Shown here: positions 52,694 through 62,438 of the stretch, one piece after another
Position numbering within the stretch: position 1 is the first letter of the stretch
Layout: each line of letters begins with the position of its first letter
NCBI RefSeq assembly: GCF_024347475.1
Contig: NZ_AP025487.1
Location: forward strand, 2,728,001 to 2,792,000
DNA length: 64,000 nt
Reading direction: 5' to 3'
DNA from: Vibrio fortis
GTDB lineage: Bacteria; Pseudomonadota; Gammaproteobacteria; Enterobacterales; Vibrionaceae
The notes under the pieces: model-generated
What the model saw: the letters and a program-made list of their open reading frames with translations, nothing else
Databases searched by the model: none
Told to the model about the DNA's origin: nothing
Position numbers and translations under genes: made by a program

Positions 52694-54487
52694 TTAGTCT
52701 TTGCCAACGTGAAGAATTGCTAAGAACGCTTCTTGAGGCAGTTCTACGTTACCGATCTGCTTCATACGCTTCTTACCTTCTTTCTGTTTCTTCAGAAGCT
52801 TCTTCTTACGACTCACGTCACCACCGTAACATTTCGCGATAACGTTCTTACGCAGTTGCTTAACCGTAGAACGAGCGATGATGTGGTTACCGATAGCCGC
52901 TTGAATTGCGATATCAAACATCTGACGAGGGATGAACTCTTTCATCTTCTCTACTAGCTGACGACCACGAGTCTGAGACTGGTCTTTGTGCGTGATCATA
53001 GCTAGTGCATCAACAGTATCGCCGTTTAGAAGAACGTCTACACGAACCATGCTAGATGCTTCAAAGCGTTGGAAGTTGTAATCCAGTGACGCGTAGCCAC
53101 GAGATGTTGACTTCAGACGGTCGAAGAAATCCAGTACCACTTCAGCCATTGGGATGTCGTAAACAACCGCTACTTGGTTACCGTGATAAATCATATCAAC
53201 CTGAACACCACGTTTCTCAACACACAGGGTGATTACGTTACCTAGGTAGTCAGCTGGAACTAGGATATTACAACGAGCAATCGGCTCACGAATCTCATCG
53301 ATATCGTTGATAGCAGGAAGCTTCGCTGGGCTATCTACGTAAAGTAGTGTGCCGTCTGTTTTCTCAACTTCGTAAACTACCGTTGGCGCAGTTGTGATCA
53401 GGTCTAGGTCGTATTCACGCTCTAGACGCTCTTGGATGATCTCCATGTGCAGCATACCAAGGAAGCCACAACGGAAACCGAAACCTAGAGCTGCAGAGTT
53501 CTCTGGCTCGTAGAATAGTGACGCATCGTTCAGGCTTAGTTTGCCTAGTGCATCACGGAAGTTTTCATAGTCATCAGACGATACTGGGAACAGACCTGCG
53601 TATACCTGTGGTTTTACTTTCTTAAAGCCTGGTAGCGCTTTTTCACAGCCGTTTTTAGCCAGTGTTAGCGTATCACCTACTGGTGCACCAAGGATGTCTT
53701 TAATACCACAAACAACCCAGCCTACTTCGCCAGTTTGAAGAACTTCAGTATCCACCTGTTTTGGTGTGAAGATACCTAGACGGTCTACACCCCAAACTTG
53801 ACCAGTGCTCATTACTTTGATCTTGTCGTTCTTTCTCAGAGAACCGTTCTTGATACGCACTAGCGACACAACGCCAAGGTAGTTATCGAACCAAGAGTCA
53901 ATGATAAGCGCTTGCAGCGGCGCGTCAGGATCGCCCTCTGGAGCAGGAATTGCTGAAACAATGTTTTCTAGTACATCGTCAACACCGATACCTGTTTTCG
54001 CAGAACAGCGGGTCGCTTCCATCGCGTCGATACCCACGATCTCTTCGATCTCTTCAGATACACGCTCTGGATCTGCAGCAGGAAGGTCAATCTTGTTTAG
54101 GATTGGCACAACTTCCAGATCCATTTCGATCGCTGTGTAACAGTTTGCTAGTGTCTGAGCTTCTACACCCTGACCTGCATCGACAACCAGTAGCGCACCT
54201 TCACAAGCCGCTAGAGAACGTGATACTTCGTAGGCGAAGTCAACGTGTCCAGGAGTATCGATGAAGTTTAATTGATAAGTTTCACCATCTTTAGCAGTGT
54301 AGTTAAGAGTCACACTTTGAGATTTGATAGTGATGCCACGTTCACGCTCCAGATCCATCGAATCAAGGACTTGTGCAGCCATTTCACGATCGCTTAATCC
54401 TCCACAAACTTGGATTAGACGGTCAGATAGGGTCGACTTACCATGGTCGATGTGGGCGATAATCGAAAAGTTACGAATGTGCTTCAT
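52694..54487 (-). CDS. lepA: Elongation factor 4 (LepA)
   Basis: LepA is a ribosome-binding GTPase related to EF-G, involved in 30S assembly and translation under stress. The start is [19 protein letters not shown] (597 residues); the frame opens five codons earlier at a TTG. G motifs: AHIDHGKST (about 11-19), DTPGHVDF (about 76), [10 protein letters not shown] (about 130). The C-terminal LepA-specific domain ends in [18 protein letters not shown]. Upstream of lepB. Confidence 0.97.
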   Translation of the reverse strand: MKHIRNFSIIAHIDHGKSTLSDRLIQVCGGLSDREMAAQVLDSMDLERERGITIKSQSVTLNYTAKDGETYQLNFIDTPGHVDFAYEVSRSLAACEGALLVVDAGQGVEAQTLANCYTAIEMDLEVVPILNKIDLPAADPERVSEEIEEIVGIDAMEATRCSAKTGIGVDDVLENIVSAIPAPEGDPDAPLQALIIDSWFDNYLGVVSLVRIKNGSLRKNDKIKVMSTGQVWGVDRLGIFTPKQVDTEVLQTGEVGWVVCGIKDILGAPVGDTLTLAKNGCEKALPGFKKVKPQVYAGLFPVSSDDYENFRDALGKLSLNDASLFYEPENSAALGFGFRCGFLGMLHMEIIQERLEREYDLDLITTAPTVVYEVEKTDGTLLYVDSPAKLPAINDIDEIREPIARCNILVPADYLGNVITLCVEKRGVQVDMIYHGNQVAVVYDIPMAEVVLDFFDRLKSTSRGYASLDYNFQRFEASSMVRVDVLLNGDTVDALAMITHKDQSQTRGRQLVEKMKEFIPRQMFDIAIQAAIGNHIIARSTVKQLRKNVIAKCYGGDVSRKKKLLKKQKEGKKRMKQIGNVELPQEAFLAILHVGKD

Positions 54488-54621
54488 AATTTGGTGTGAC
54501 AAACTCTTTAAATTAGGACGGTAAGAAAGCCGCGCATCGACCGCAATTCATAGGCTGCGGTGGCGGCATTTCAATCAAGTTGGCAGATTCTACCCAATTT
54601 AACCGCAATACGCATCATAAA

Positions 54622-55092
54622 TTAGACAAGCGGCTCACCAAGGATTCGAATCAACACGACTTGTTGCTTCGATTTATCTTCCATTGGTTTGGCCAAACGT
54701 TTCGCAAGGGCAATACCACCAGCTGTAAATATAGCAGCAGACAGAATAACTGCGCCCTCTCCTACTCCAAGTAAAGGCACTAAGAGTAGCTGACCAAAGG
54801 CGGCACCTAACATCATCATAAACAGCGGAACTAGGTAAACCAAAGCGGCAGACTGCAATAAGCTTCTTTCAGGAAAGCCTATTTCGACGATTTGCCCGGC
54901 TTTCACAAGGTTCTTAGTCGTGAGTTGCCAGAAAAGGGACTTGTTGCCAACAGCCTTGGTCACGATACCTGTACCGCAACTCTTTTGAGAAGAACAGCTG
55001 CTGCAACTGGTCTGTTGCTCACAGCTTAATTGAACGTGATAGTGAGCGCCTTGTTTCTCAACGGCGCTCACTGTAGCCAATGCGGTCATCAT
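54622..55092 (-). CDS. rseC: SoxR-reducing / sigma-E regulatory protein RseC
   Basis: RseC is an inner-membrane protein encoded in the rpoE operon. The 156-residue product has an N-terminal cysteine cluster (CEQQTSCSSCSSQKSCG, about 24-40) and two membrane segments (about 80-102 and 108-128). The ATG overlaps the rseB stop (ATGA). Its homologue RsxC-associated activity in redox control of SoxR is reported for E. coli; the function here is inferred. Confidence 0.93.
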   Translation of the reverse strand: MMTALATVSAVEKQGAHYHVQLSCEQQTSCSSCSSQKSCGTGIVTKAVGNKSLFWQLTTKNLVKAGQIVEIGFPERSLLQSAALVYLVPLFMMMLGAAFGQLLLVPLLGVGEGAVILSAAIFTAGGIALAKRLAKPMEDKSKQQVVLIRILGEPLV

Positions 55093-56054
55093 TGGCTTGA
55101 ACCTTGGTTGGAAGCAAACTGCACCGATTGTGCGATACGTTGAGCAGTTGCTGGCGGAATATCACCGACTACAGAGATCTCATTGTCACCGCTCACAAGG
55201 CTATGCAAGGTGCGGCGACCTTGACGCACAAGTTGCCCTTTTAGCGAGTGTTCATCTTTGTCTGCGATATAAACCGAGAAGCTAAATAGCCCATCGCTGA
55301 ACATTTGGCTTTCAACCATCTTATTGGTCGTTGCCATCGGGTAGCGGTTTAGCTCTTTCGCTTCAAAGCCGTCTGGAATCCAAGAAACGCGCCAATCGCT
55401 TTCTCCAACCACACCATCAGGCAGTGAGAGAACTTTTGGTAACTGAGCATTGTTCAGCCCAGCCATCGCTTCTGCAATCTTGTCATTGACCACGTAAGAA
55501 ATCGTTCGGTATTGCTCAAGAATTTCACCATCACGGTCAAGCAAGTCTGCTCGTAGCGGAAGGTTGGTATTCTCATCGACCCACAACACGTAGGAGTATC
55601 GCAGACCGTCTTTTGGCACTACACGCAATACTTGCGTCGTGGTACCAGCTTCACGCGCACGCCCTACCTTCACGAAGTCGTAATACTCGTTTAGGATATC
55701 AATGTCGTTGTTCAACATCGGAATGACAGGCGCCACCATGTTGCCAGACTCAATCGTAAAGGGTTCAGTACCCGGTTCGATGTAGCTCACTTCATTGCCG
55801 CGTCGAATAACTTCACGTACAGGGCCACTTAAATAGACAAGGTGAGCGAGTTGTTGCTCATCACTGACAGCATGACGATACAAGAGCGGTTCAATACTGC
55901 TCTTTTTGATCAATATGTAGGAAAGTTCGTAATTTAAATGCTGACTGGCCTCGTTCATTTGATGCAATAAGGCCTTTGCAGACGGTTCTTCTGCAAAGGC
56001 GCTTGGAGAGATCAAGCTGAACAGTGTCAGTGCACTGACCAGGAATTTCTTCAT
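55089..56054 (-). CDS. rseB: Sigma-E regulatory protein RseB
   Basis: RseB is a periplasmic protein that binds RseA and protects it from DegS cleavage until misfolded outer-membrane proteins or LPS signals arrive. The 321-residue product has a signal peptide (cleavage probably after SAFA at about 21), the MucB/RseB N-terminal lipid-binding-like domain and the C-terminal domain. It overlaps both rseA and rseC by four bases (ATGA), so translation is coupled. Confidence 0.95.
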   Translation of the reverse strand: MKKFLVSALTLFSLISPSAFAEEPSAKALLHQMNEASQHLNYELSYILIKKSSIEPLLYRHAVSDEQQLAHLVYLSGPVREVIRRGNEVSYIEPGTEPFTIESGNMVAPVIPMLNNDIDILNEYYDFVKVGRAREAGTTTQVLRVVPKDGLRYSYVLWVDENTNLPLRADLLDRDGEILEQYRTISYVVNDKIAEAMAGLNNAQLPKVLSLPDGVVGESDWRVSWIPDGFEAKELNRYPMATTNKMVESQMFSDGLFSFSVYIADKDEHSLKGQLVRQGRRTLHSLVSGDNEISVVGDIPPATAQRIAQSVQFASNQGSSQ

Positions 56055-56692
56055 TCAATATCCGATTCTAGACGCGACTCACTATCCGTTGACGCATCGT
56101 TGTTTAATCTCAATTGTAACTCGTAGTCTTGCAACATAGCATGTACGCGTTTGCGCTGCTCTTGCAAATTAGCGTCTGTTGCAGGCTTCTCAACAGATTC
56201 ACGAGTAAAGCTTACAGGTTCCACAGAACCGGCAAACGGGATCGTTTGTAGTACAGGCAGTTGTTCTGCTTCAGGTGCGGCTGGATCGCTACCACCATAC
56301 TGTTGAACACCCAAAATAACCGCCAACGATACACAAGCCGCCACTGCGACTTGACCAAACTGCTGCAGCCAAGCTGGCATTTGGCGTTTGGCTTGTTGAG
56401 GTTTAGGTTGTTCTTCTTGCACTTCTGGAGCAACAGTTTGTGACTGCTCTGGGCGCAGTGAATGTACATTGTCGAGTTTGTTGTGTGCAGGCTCGTTCTC
56501 AAGCGCCGCAGCGACACTGTCCGCAATGTTCCACTCTAGCGTTTCTGGCGCATCGCCTCGCATAACGTCACCGATTAAATGGTAACTCTGCCAGGTATCC
56601 TTGCTTTCTTGATCGGACTCCAACTCTGCAATCAGAGCTTTATCGATCGTTTCACCATCCATGAGTGCCGAAAGCTTTTCTTTATCAGCCAT
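56051..56692 (-). CDS. rseA: Anti-sigma-E factor RseA
   Basis: RseA holds sigma-E inactive at the inner membrane. The start is MADKEKLSALMDGE, with GGTG upstream; the frame opens four codons earlier. The cytoplasmic N-terminal domain (about 1-105, with SALMDGE and WQSYHLIGDVMRG) binds sigma-E, one membrane segment lies at about 118-136 (VAVAACVSLAVILGVQ), and a periplasmic tail follows. About 213 residues. Confidence 0.94.
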   Translation of the reverse strand: MADKEKLSALMDGETIDKALIAELESDQESKDTWQSYHLIGDVMRGDAPETLEWNIADSVAAALENEPAHNKLDNVHSLRPEQSQTVAPEVQEEQPKPQQAKRQMPAWLQQFGQVAVAACVSLAVILGVQQYGGSDPAAPEAEQLPVLQTIPFAGSVEPVSFTRESVEKPATDANLQEQRKRVHAMLQDYELQLRLNNDASTDSESRLESDIE

Positions 56693-56718
56693 TATTTTCA
56701 CCATAATTATTACAAGTT

Positions 56719-57297
56719 TTAGCGCTGTAAAAGAGGTTTAATCTTCTTTTCCACCGCTTCACGAGCACGGAAAATACGCGAACGTACGGTTCCTACGGGG
56801 CAATCCATTACTTCTGCAATCTCTTCGTAACTCAAACCTTCAAGTTCACGTAAGGTCATGGCAGTTTTCAAGTCTTCCGGTAGCGCTTCAATCGCACCGA
56901 AAACCACTTCTTTCAATTCTTTCGACAGCGTTAAGTTCTCAGGGTTCGAAATTTCTTTCAATGCGCTGCCAGTTTCAAAATATTCTGCATCATCTGCATC
57001 TACATCGGTTGCAGGAGGCCTACGGCTCTGTGCAACTATGTGATTTTTTGCTGTGTTCACGGCAATTCGGTACAACCATGTGTAGAAGGCACTCTCGCCT
57101 CTAAAGTTTGGTATCGCGCGGTAAGCCTTTATAAATGCTTCCTGTGCCACATCAGCCACATCACCGGAATTATTCACGTAGCGAGAGATAAGATTGCAAA
57201 CTTTGTTTTGATACTTAACCACTAACAGATTAAATGCTTGCTTATCTCCACTCTGAACTCGCTCAATCAACACTTGATCGGTTAGCTGCTCGTTCAT
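56719..57297 (-). CDS. rpoE: RNA polymerase sigma-E factor RpoE
   Basis: RpoE is the ECF sigma factor for envelope stress. The start is MNEQLTDQVLIERVQ (192 residues); a weakly spaced AGGAG lies upstream and the frame opens nine codons earlier. Region 2 includes DVAQEAFIKAYRAI and AFYTWLYRIAVNTAKN (about 62-93), and region 4 includes LEGLSYEEIAEVMDCPVGTVRSRI, split here as LEGLSYEEIAEVM and CPVGTVRSRIFRARE (about 150-178). It heads rpoE-rseA-rseB-rseC. Confidence 0.97.
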   Translation of the reverse strand: MNEQLTDQVLIERVQSGDKQAFNLLVVKYQNKVCNLISRYVNNSGDVADVAQEAFIKAYRAIPNFRGESAFYTWLYRIAVNTAKNHIVAQSRRPPATDVDADDAEYFETGSALKEISNPENLTLSKELKEVVFGAIEALPEDLKTAMTLRELEGLSYEEIAEVMDCPVGTVRSRIFRAREAVEKKIKPLLQR

Positions 57298-57395
57298 TCG
57301 AGCGGGTACTCCTATTGTTATCACCCTTACCTTCTCAGATATGGGTACTAATTATGCGAAATGTAGTATTGACACCACTGTCTACATGAGCACTA

Positions 57396-57424
57396 TTGTG
57401 ACTAGGTCAAATAAGGAAAGTTCC
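57396..57424 (-). promoter_or_regulatory. Putative sigma-E-dependent promoter of rpoE
   Basis: On the minus strand GGAACTT (57418-57424), a 15-bp spacer and GTCACAA (57396-57402) resemble the sigma-E consensus GGAACTT-N15/16-GTCAAA. It lies about 100 bp upstream of rpoE, consistent with autoregulation. Confidence 0.6.
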
Positions 57425-57687
57425 AACTTTCTTAAAATTATTTGCCATTATTGTTTCACAATGTGATGTAATAAAAATAGCTACCCCTATCAATTTGGGG
57501 AAACTTAAGCAAAAGCAATGGTATTGAGCAATTAAATATTTCTAGATAGCTGTCTATATCTTGATTCTGCATTGTCTTTAAGGACTCATTGAGACTGAGT
57601 ATAACAGTCGTTAAAGCCCTCCTGAAACAAGACAAAGTCAATTTAGAGTGGACAACTCGACTATAAGCCCGGGATTTAAAAAGTTTT
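57425..57687. other. Intergenic region between rpoE and nadB
   Basis: No gene seen. It presumably holds the nadB promoter. A near-perfect 14-bp palindrome, TAGATAGCTGTCTA, lies at 57543-57556 and could be an operator. A short CCCC/GGGG inverted repeat lies near 57484-57500. No recognisable NadR-type box was found. Confidence 0.4.
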
Positions 57688-59298
57688 ATGAACGCAAACC
57701 GTGAACATCAGTGTGATGTATTAGTGGTGGGGAGTGGTGCTGCTGGCTTGTCATTAGCCTTACGCGTCGCTGAACATGCAAAAGTCATCGTATTAAGCAA
57801 AGGACCACGTAGCGAAGGATCGACGTACTACGCACAAGGTGGTATCGCGGCCGTATTTGACGAATCGGACAGCATTGAGTCGCACGTTGAAGATACGCAG
57901 ATTGCTGGCGCTGGGTTATGTGAAGAAGACACCGTTCAATTCATTGCTGAGAACGCTAAAGAGTGTGTGCAGTGGCTAATCGATGGCGGTGTGCCTTTCG
58001 ATAAAGATGAAAACAGCACCGAAGGCCAGCCTAAATACCACCTGACTCGTGAAGGCGGCCACAGTCACAGACGTATCCTACATGCAGCAGATGCAACCGG
58101 TATGGCAATGCAGACCTCACTGCAGGACAACGTTAATAACCACCCAAACATCGAAATTTTCGAGCGTCATAATGCCCTCGACTTGATCACCGAAGACAAA
58201 ATCGGTGGCTCAAAGGATAAAGTTATCGGTGCTTATATTTGGAACCGTAACCAAGAGCAAGTAGAAACCGTTCGTGCGAAATTCGTCGTACTTGCTACTG
58301 GTGGCGCCTCGAAAGTTTACCAGTACACCTCCAACCCAGATGTCTCTTCTGGTGATGGTATTGCAATCGCTTGGCGTGCAGGTTGTCGTGTTGCAAACCT
58401 TGAGTTCAACCAATTCCACCCAACTTGCCTATTCCACCCAGAAGCGCGTAACTTCTTGTTAACCGAAGCACTTCGTGGTGAAGGTGCGTATCTGCGCCGC
58501 CCTGACGGCACCCGCTTTATGAAAGACTTCGACGAGCGTGGTGAGTTGGCGCCTCGTGACGTAGTAGCTCGCGCGATCGACTTTGAGATGAAGCGTCTTG
58601 GTGCCGACTGCATGTACGTAGATATCAGCCATAAGCCAGAAGAGTTTATTACCGCGCATTTCCCAATGATTCATACACGCTTGATGGACTTGGGTATCGA
58701 CATGACTAAAGAACCAATCCCAATTGTTCCTGCTGCGCACTACACTTGTGGCGGCGTAATGGTCAATAAAGATGGTCAGACTGATCTGCAAAATCTCTAC
58801 GCGATTGGCGAAGTGAGCTACACCGGTCTTCACGGTGCAAACCGCATGGCGTCGAACTCACTGCTAGAGTGTGTGGTTTATGCTTGGTCCGCAGCGAAAC
58901 ACATCGTCGAGAACATCGAACAGTCTCAGCTGTGTGCGGCGCTACCAGCATGGGATGAAAGCCAAGTAACCAACAGTGATGAAGAAGTTATTATCCAGCA
59001 CAACTGGCATGAACTGCGCCTCTTCATGTGGGATTACATGGGCATCGTTCGTACTGATAAACGTCTTGAGCGTGCTATGCGTCGTATTCAGATGCTGCAA
59101 CAGGAAACTCATGAGTACTACAGCCACTTCAAGGTATCGAACAACCTACTTGAGCTGCGTAACCTTCTACAAGTCGCAGAACTAATGGTGCGTTGTGCGA
59201 TGCAACGTAAAGAGAGTCGCGGCTTACACTATACGCTCGATTACCCAGAGCTTGCTGAAGACAGCGGTCCGACGATTCTGACGCCGAACAAAGATTAA
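57688..59298 (+). CDS. nadB: L-aspartate oxidase NadB
   Basis: NadB oxidises aspartate to iminoaspartate in NAD synthesis. The 536-residue flavoprotein has the dinucleotide site [15 protein letters not shown] (about 10-24), the [11 protein letters not shown] box (about 45), [16 protein letters not shown] (about 117-132, with active-site His/Arg) and [10 protein letters not shown] (about 350). The ribosome binding site is weak (AAAAAG). Divergent from rpoE, as in E. coli. Confidence 0.97.
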   Translation: MNANREHQCDVLVVGSGAAGLSLALRVAEHAKVIVLSKGPRSEGSTYYAQGGIAAVFDESDSIESHVEDTQIAGAGLCEEDTVQFIAENAKECVQWLIDGGVPFDKDENSTEGQPKYHLTREGGHSHRRILHAADATGMAMQTSLQDNVNNHPNIEIFERHNALDLITEDKIGGSKDKVIGAYIWNRNQEQVETVRAKFVVLATGGASKVYQYTSNPDVSSGDGIAIAWRAGCRVANLEFNQFHPTCLFHPEARNFLLTEALRGEGAYLRRPDGTRFMKDFDERGELAPRDVVARAIDFEMKRLGADCMYVDISHKPEEFITAHFPMIHTRLMDLGIDMTKEPIPIVPAAHYTCGGVMVNKDGQTDLQNLYAIGEVSYTGLHGANRMASNSLLECVVYAWSAAKHIVENIEQSQLCAALPAWDESQVTNSDEEVIIQHNWHELRLFMWDYMGIVRTDKRLERAMRRIQMLQQETHEYYSHFKVSNNLLELRNLLQVAELMVRCAMQRKESRGLHYTLDYPELAEDSGPTILTPNKD

Positions 59299-59317
59299 GG
59301 CGCAAAAACATAACGAC

Positions 59318-59734
59318 TTAAAGGGAGCATGGTGCTCCCTTTTTGTTTTTGAGCCAAACCAGCAAATAACGATAATCCGCTTCACGGCAACTGTCGCGCC
59401 ATACGATGACAGGCTCACCTTCACTGAACTTCAACATCACAAAGAGAGGGCGAAAAATAGTATCGCTCGATTGAAGAACGCGTATCTCTCCATTGACCAC
59501 TATTTCTTGATTAGCTCTCATCTCTAAAGCTCCCACAGCGATTGGCCAACCAACTTGATTATCACGTATCAGAAAATAGAGAAGCACCAAGATATACAGA
59601 GTGGCGACAAGAGGGATATTTGACGTGATGACCAAAAACAAAAGGCACCACAGAGTGGCGCCTTTTGCGAATAATGCGTTATACGAAGGGCTAAGGTTGA
59701 GCTTAACGAACCTTGCTGAGGTTGTGTGCAACAA
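59318..59734 (-). CDS. YgfX-family membrane protein
   Basis: The 138-residue product has two membrane segments close together (about 27-43 and 44-58) and a C-terminal cytoplasmic part with a conserved VIVWRDSCREADYRYLLVWL block (about 109-128). It fits the YgfX family (also called CptA), encoded next to sdhE; in E. coli it was reported to affect FtsZ/MreB. No ATG is available in frame near the start; a TTG 32 bp inside sdhE is the only canonical option, so the start is uncertain. The nadB terminator overlaps its last codons. Confidence 0.75.
   Translation of the reverse strand: MLHTTSARFVKLNLSPSYNALFAKGATLWCLLFLVITSNIPLVATLYILVLLYFLIRDNQVGWPIAVGALEMRANQEIVVNGEIRVLQSSDTIFRPLFVMLKFSEGEPVIVWRDSCREADYRYLLVWLKNKKGAPCSL
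59320..59344 (+). terminator. Terminator of nadB, inside the 3' end of the ygfX-type gene
   Basis: GGGAGCA and TGCTCCC pair around TGG, followed by TTTTTGTTTTT. It ends nadB but its stem is also the coding sequence of the last five residues of the converging gene. Confidence 0.88.
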
Positions 59735-59963
59735 TTTTGTCGACCATTGATGCGTGACCTAGGTTTTCACTACGACCGTGACCCATCACCCATGTAAACA
59801 GATCGGGATCATCACACTCTAGTAGCGACACAAAATCACGTTGCTCCTGCTCTTGCAATGAATCAAAACATTCCTCAAAAAAGGGCATGATGACTACATC
59901 AAGCTCTAACATACCGCGACGGCAGCCCCATTTAATTCGTGCTTTCTGCTCTGCAGTGTACAT
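59703..59963 (-). CDS. sdhE: FAD assembly factor SdhE
   Basis: SdhE promotes covalent flavinylation of succinate dehydrogenase SdhA. The 86-residue product carries the family motif RRGMLELD (about 15-22; RGxxE) and is a small helical bundle protein. It is followed by the ygfX-type gene and is divergent from ygfZ, the common gammaproteobacterial arrangement. Confidence 0.94.
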   Translation of the reverse strand: MYTAEQKARIKWGCRRGMLELDVVIMPFFEECFDSLQEQEQRDFVSLLECDDPDLFTWVMGHGRSENLGHASMVDKIVAHNLSKVR

Positions 59964-60131
59964 TGGTTATCCTCACCTATTGTTTTTCTCTCTTCGAGTG
60001 TAACAACTCATAAGCGCTGCAACTACCTTAGTCGTCTCAGTCCCTATCTCAGCTCACAAAAAAACCTAAGCTGACAAAAAAAACGAACCGGATTAACATA
60101 GACACAAATCAAATTTCTCAGGAAAGGCAAA

Positions 60132-61103
60132 ATGGATTGGAAAAACGCGTTTCAACCACTTAATCACACGTACAATGACACACTTCCAGAAGTGATGATG
60201 ACGCACATCTCTGACTGGGGGGCGATTACTATGGTAGGCGACGATAAAAAGTCTTACCTACAAGGCCAAGTAACGTGTGATGTAGTCCAGCTACCAGGTG
60301 ATGAGTCAACACTAGGCGCACACTGTGACGCTAAGGGTAAAGTGTGGAGCATTTTCCGCCTATTCCACCACAATGATGGTTATGCCTTACTACAACCTCA
60401 GTCTGCGATTGAAGTTGAGCTACAAGAAATCAAGAAGTACGCGGTATTCTCTAAGGTCACTATCGAGCAAACTGAAGATGTGGTGCTTGGCATCATGGGT
60501 TCACAAGCCGACAGCTTCGTCGATACTCTTTCTGAAGATCGTGGCAATGTACGTGCTATCGAAGGCGGAAGTGCCGTTAAAGTGGCTGATTCTCGTTGGG
60601 CGCTGCTTGTTACTCCTGCTGCAGCACAAGCATTAGTTGAGGGTAGCTCAGTTGAAAAAGTTTCCGAAACGCTGTGGCAATACTTTGAGATCATGGATGC
60701 TCAACCAAAGCTGTCTGCAGCAGAGCAGAATGAACACATCCCACAAGCACTGAACCTACAAGCGATTGGCGGCATCAGCTTTAGCAAGGGTTGTTACACT
60801 GGCCAAGAGACTGTTGCTCGCGCGAAGTATCGTGGCATGAATAAACGTGAAATGCGCATTGTATCTGGTACAACAGAGCAGCCACTCGCATTGGATTCCG
60901 CAATTGAACTCGAGCGCAGCGTTGGCGAGAACTGGCGTGGTGCTGGTCGCCTTCTGAATGTCTACCAATTCTCTGACAACACCGCTGTTGGTCTGATTGT
61001 ACTGCCGAATAACTTGGACGATGACGTTGAATTACGCCTTACAGAGCAACCAGATCACAAATGGACTATCCAACCTCTACCTTATAGCTTGGAAGAAGAG
61101 TAA
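60132..61103 (+). CDS. ygfZ: tRNA-modifying / iron-sulfur cluster protein YgfZ
   Basis: YgfZ is a folate-binding GcvT-like protein needed for efficient iron-sulfur enzymes such as MiaB. The 323-residue product has LQGQVTCDV (about 44) and the signature [17 protein letters not shown] (about 219-235), whose cysteine is essential in E. coli. An AGGAAAGG site precedes the ATG. A YbaK-type gene follows after 6 bp. Confidence 0.95.
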   Translation: MDWKNAFQPLNHTYNDTLPEVMMTHISDWGAITMVGDDKKSYLQGQVTCDVVQLPGDESTLGAHCDAKGKVWSIFRLFHHNDGYALLQPQSAIEVELQEIKKYAVFSKVTIEQTEDVVLGIMGSQADSFVDTLSEDRGNVRAIEGGSAVKVADSRWALLVTPAAAQALVEGSSVEKVSETLWQYFEIMDAQPKLSAAEQNEHIPQALNLQAIGGISFSKGCYTGQETVARAKYRGMNKREMRIVSGTTEQPLALDSAIELERSVGENWRGAGRLLNVYQFSDNTAVGLIVLPNNLDDDVELRLTEQPDHKWTIQPLPYSLEEE

Positions 61104-61109
61104 TTTCCT

Positions 61110-61571
61110 TTGAAAACGGTTATTACAGATTGGTTGGATCAACAGCAGGTGGAGTACCGCCTGCTGTTGCAAGATAAAGAAACCACTTCGATTGAAGAGA
61201 CGGCACAGGCTCGGGGTATTGAGCCTTCTCAGATGGTCAAATGCATTCTGCTTCGAGATATGGGCAACCAGTACGCGTTGGCATGTGCTCCGGGTGATAG
61301 AGCGATTGACCCGAAAAAAGTACGATCCGTACTGAATTGCCGTCGAATGACCTGTGTATCATTACAAGATGTTGAATCCGTCACTGGGTTTAAAGTGGGT
61401 TGTGTTGGCCCACTGGCACTCAAACGTTATATGCCGATCATTTTCGATCATTCACTGCAACAGAATAAAATTGTCACAATCAGCTCTGGCGAGAGAATGG
61501 CTGGGATCGCCCTTGATCTCAACGATCTTATGAATCTATGTGCGCCTATTGAAGCTGAAATCTGTAAATAG
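61110..61571 (+). CDS. YbaK/EbsC-family aminoacyl-tRNA deacylase
   Basis: The 153-residue product belongs to the YbaK/ProX editing-domain superfamily, which hydrolyses mischarged tRNA (Cys-tRNA-Pro, Ala-tRNA-Pro and similar). Family features are QMVKCILLRDMGNQYALACAPGD (landmark at about 41-63, with the conserved lysine in VKC) and GCVGPLAL (about 115-122). The start codon is TTG, 6 bp after ygfZ, preceded by GAAGAAGAG. The exact substrate cannot be told. Confidence 0.82.
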   Translation: MKTVITDWLDQQQVEYRLLLQDKETTSIEETAQARGIEPSQMVKCILLRDMGNQYALACAPGDRAIDPKKVRSVLNCRRMTCVSLQDVESVTGFKVGCVGPLALKRYMPIIFDHSLQQNKIVTISSGERMAGIALDLNDLMNLCAPIEAEICK

Positions 61572-61732
61572 CCTCAATAACAGAACGATCTTGCTCTCAA
61601 AACCATGAGGTTTGATACAAGCATTCTCATAATAACTGGGACTTTTATCATATTTACCAGACCGACCAGAAAATATATTTAGTCAAAATTAAAGCATAAC
61701 TAGTCACAGAGGCTATTCTAGGGTAATCTACA

Positions 61733-61859
61733 TTGACTGGTTAGCTTTTAATCAAATCGATAACTAGCCAGTCAAAGTGAATCCACTGAGTAACGTCAGT
61801 CATCCACTTTTGTGTAATGCATCTGTGACTATTCGCCCGTTTTTGAACGGGCTTTTTTT
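61733..61859 (+). ncRNA. Candidate small RNA with intrinsic terminator
   Basis: On the plus strand three hairpins follow each other: TTGACTGGTTAG/CTAGCCAGTCAA (61733-61775, 12 pairs), AAAGTG...ACTGA/TCAGT...CACTTT (61774-61810), and a terminator GCCCGTT-TTTG-AACGGGC with seven T residues (61835-61859). No coding frame spans them. The promoter is not clear (weak TATTCT or TAATCT at 61714-61729). The segment could instead be the 3' end of the ygfZ transcript. I do not recognise a known family. Confidence 0.5.
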
Positions 61860-62153
61860 ATGCAAAAAATTTACACTTTTATTACACAAATAAATAATTT
61901 ACGCCTATTCTTAACTTTGCAACATGTGCGCCGCCTAAAGCCCAGACAGGAAAGTCAGCAGGCAGTTCACTGAACCCACGTTTTTTGAGGAGAAGCTCAC
62001 GATAAAAACGATATTTGCTACTGAATCTGCTTAGTGCAGCACAAATATCTACTAAGAGACAACTCTACTGCATATTACTCCACGCTTATCACAATTATTC
62101 CCCCGGAGATTTTCTATAATATGCAGGCTAGGTAAAGATAAGGATAAGAAAAA
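61860..62153 (+). promoter_or_regulatory. Promoter region and long structured leader of ytfK
   Basis: A TTTACA (about 61871) and AATAAT 17 bp later form a plausible promoter, which would give a leader of about 250 bases. It contains GATATTTG/CAAATATC (62010-62049) enclosing CTGC/GCAG, and a GCCT...AGGC element with an inner GAC/GTC pair near 61933-61963. A closer TATAAT (about 62134) could provide a short transcript. Confidence 0.4.
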
Positions 62154-62360
62154 ATGAGACTGTTTAAGCGCTATACACCCGGTATGATTGCTAAACATGT
62201 AAGTCGACTTTTTAAAGGACGAATCTACATTTACGGCGTTGGGAAATTTGAGTTTGATAACGGTAAACTGGTTCTGCCAGAGAGGGCTGAGAAGCGCCAT
62301 TTCGATACCGTAAAAGAGATAAACAATGAAATTATGAAGCTTAGGTGTGCTTACGCTTGA
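62154..62360 (+). CDS. ytfK: YtfK-like protein (DUF1107), (p)ppGpp-related
   Basis: The 68-residue product aligns along its length with E. coli YtfK (same length; shared patterns RYxPxxxAKxV, FKGRIYIYGVGKFEFDNGK and a C-terminal MKLR). In E. coli YtfK binds SpoT and favours (p)ppGpp accumulation during phosphate or fatty-acid limitation. It has no signal or membrane segment. An AAGGA ribosome binding site lies 9 bp before the ATG. The assignment is by memory of the family; the function here is inferred. Confidence 0.82.
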   Translation: MRLFKRYTPGMIAKHVSRLFKGRIYIYGVGKFEFDNGKLVLPERAEKRHFDTVKEINNEIMKLRCAYA

Positions 62361-62386
62361 TCCACATAATTATCAACTGAATACAG

Positions 62387-62412
62387 AAAAGGGTTGGCAG
62401 TGCCAACCCTTT
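62387..62412. terminator. Bidirectional terminator between ytfK and ubiI
   Basis: AAAGGGTTGGCA and TGCCAACCCTTT pair with almost no loop (about GTGC centre), between convergent genes. Confidence 0.85.
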
Positions 62413-62438
62413 CGCGTTTCTAAAGCCCTAAGCGGCTA

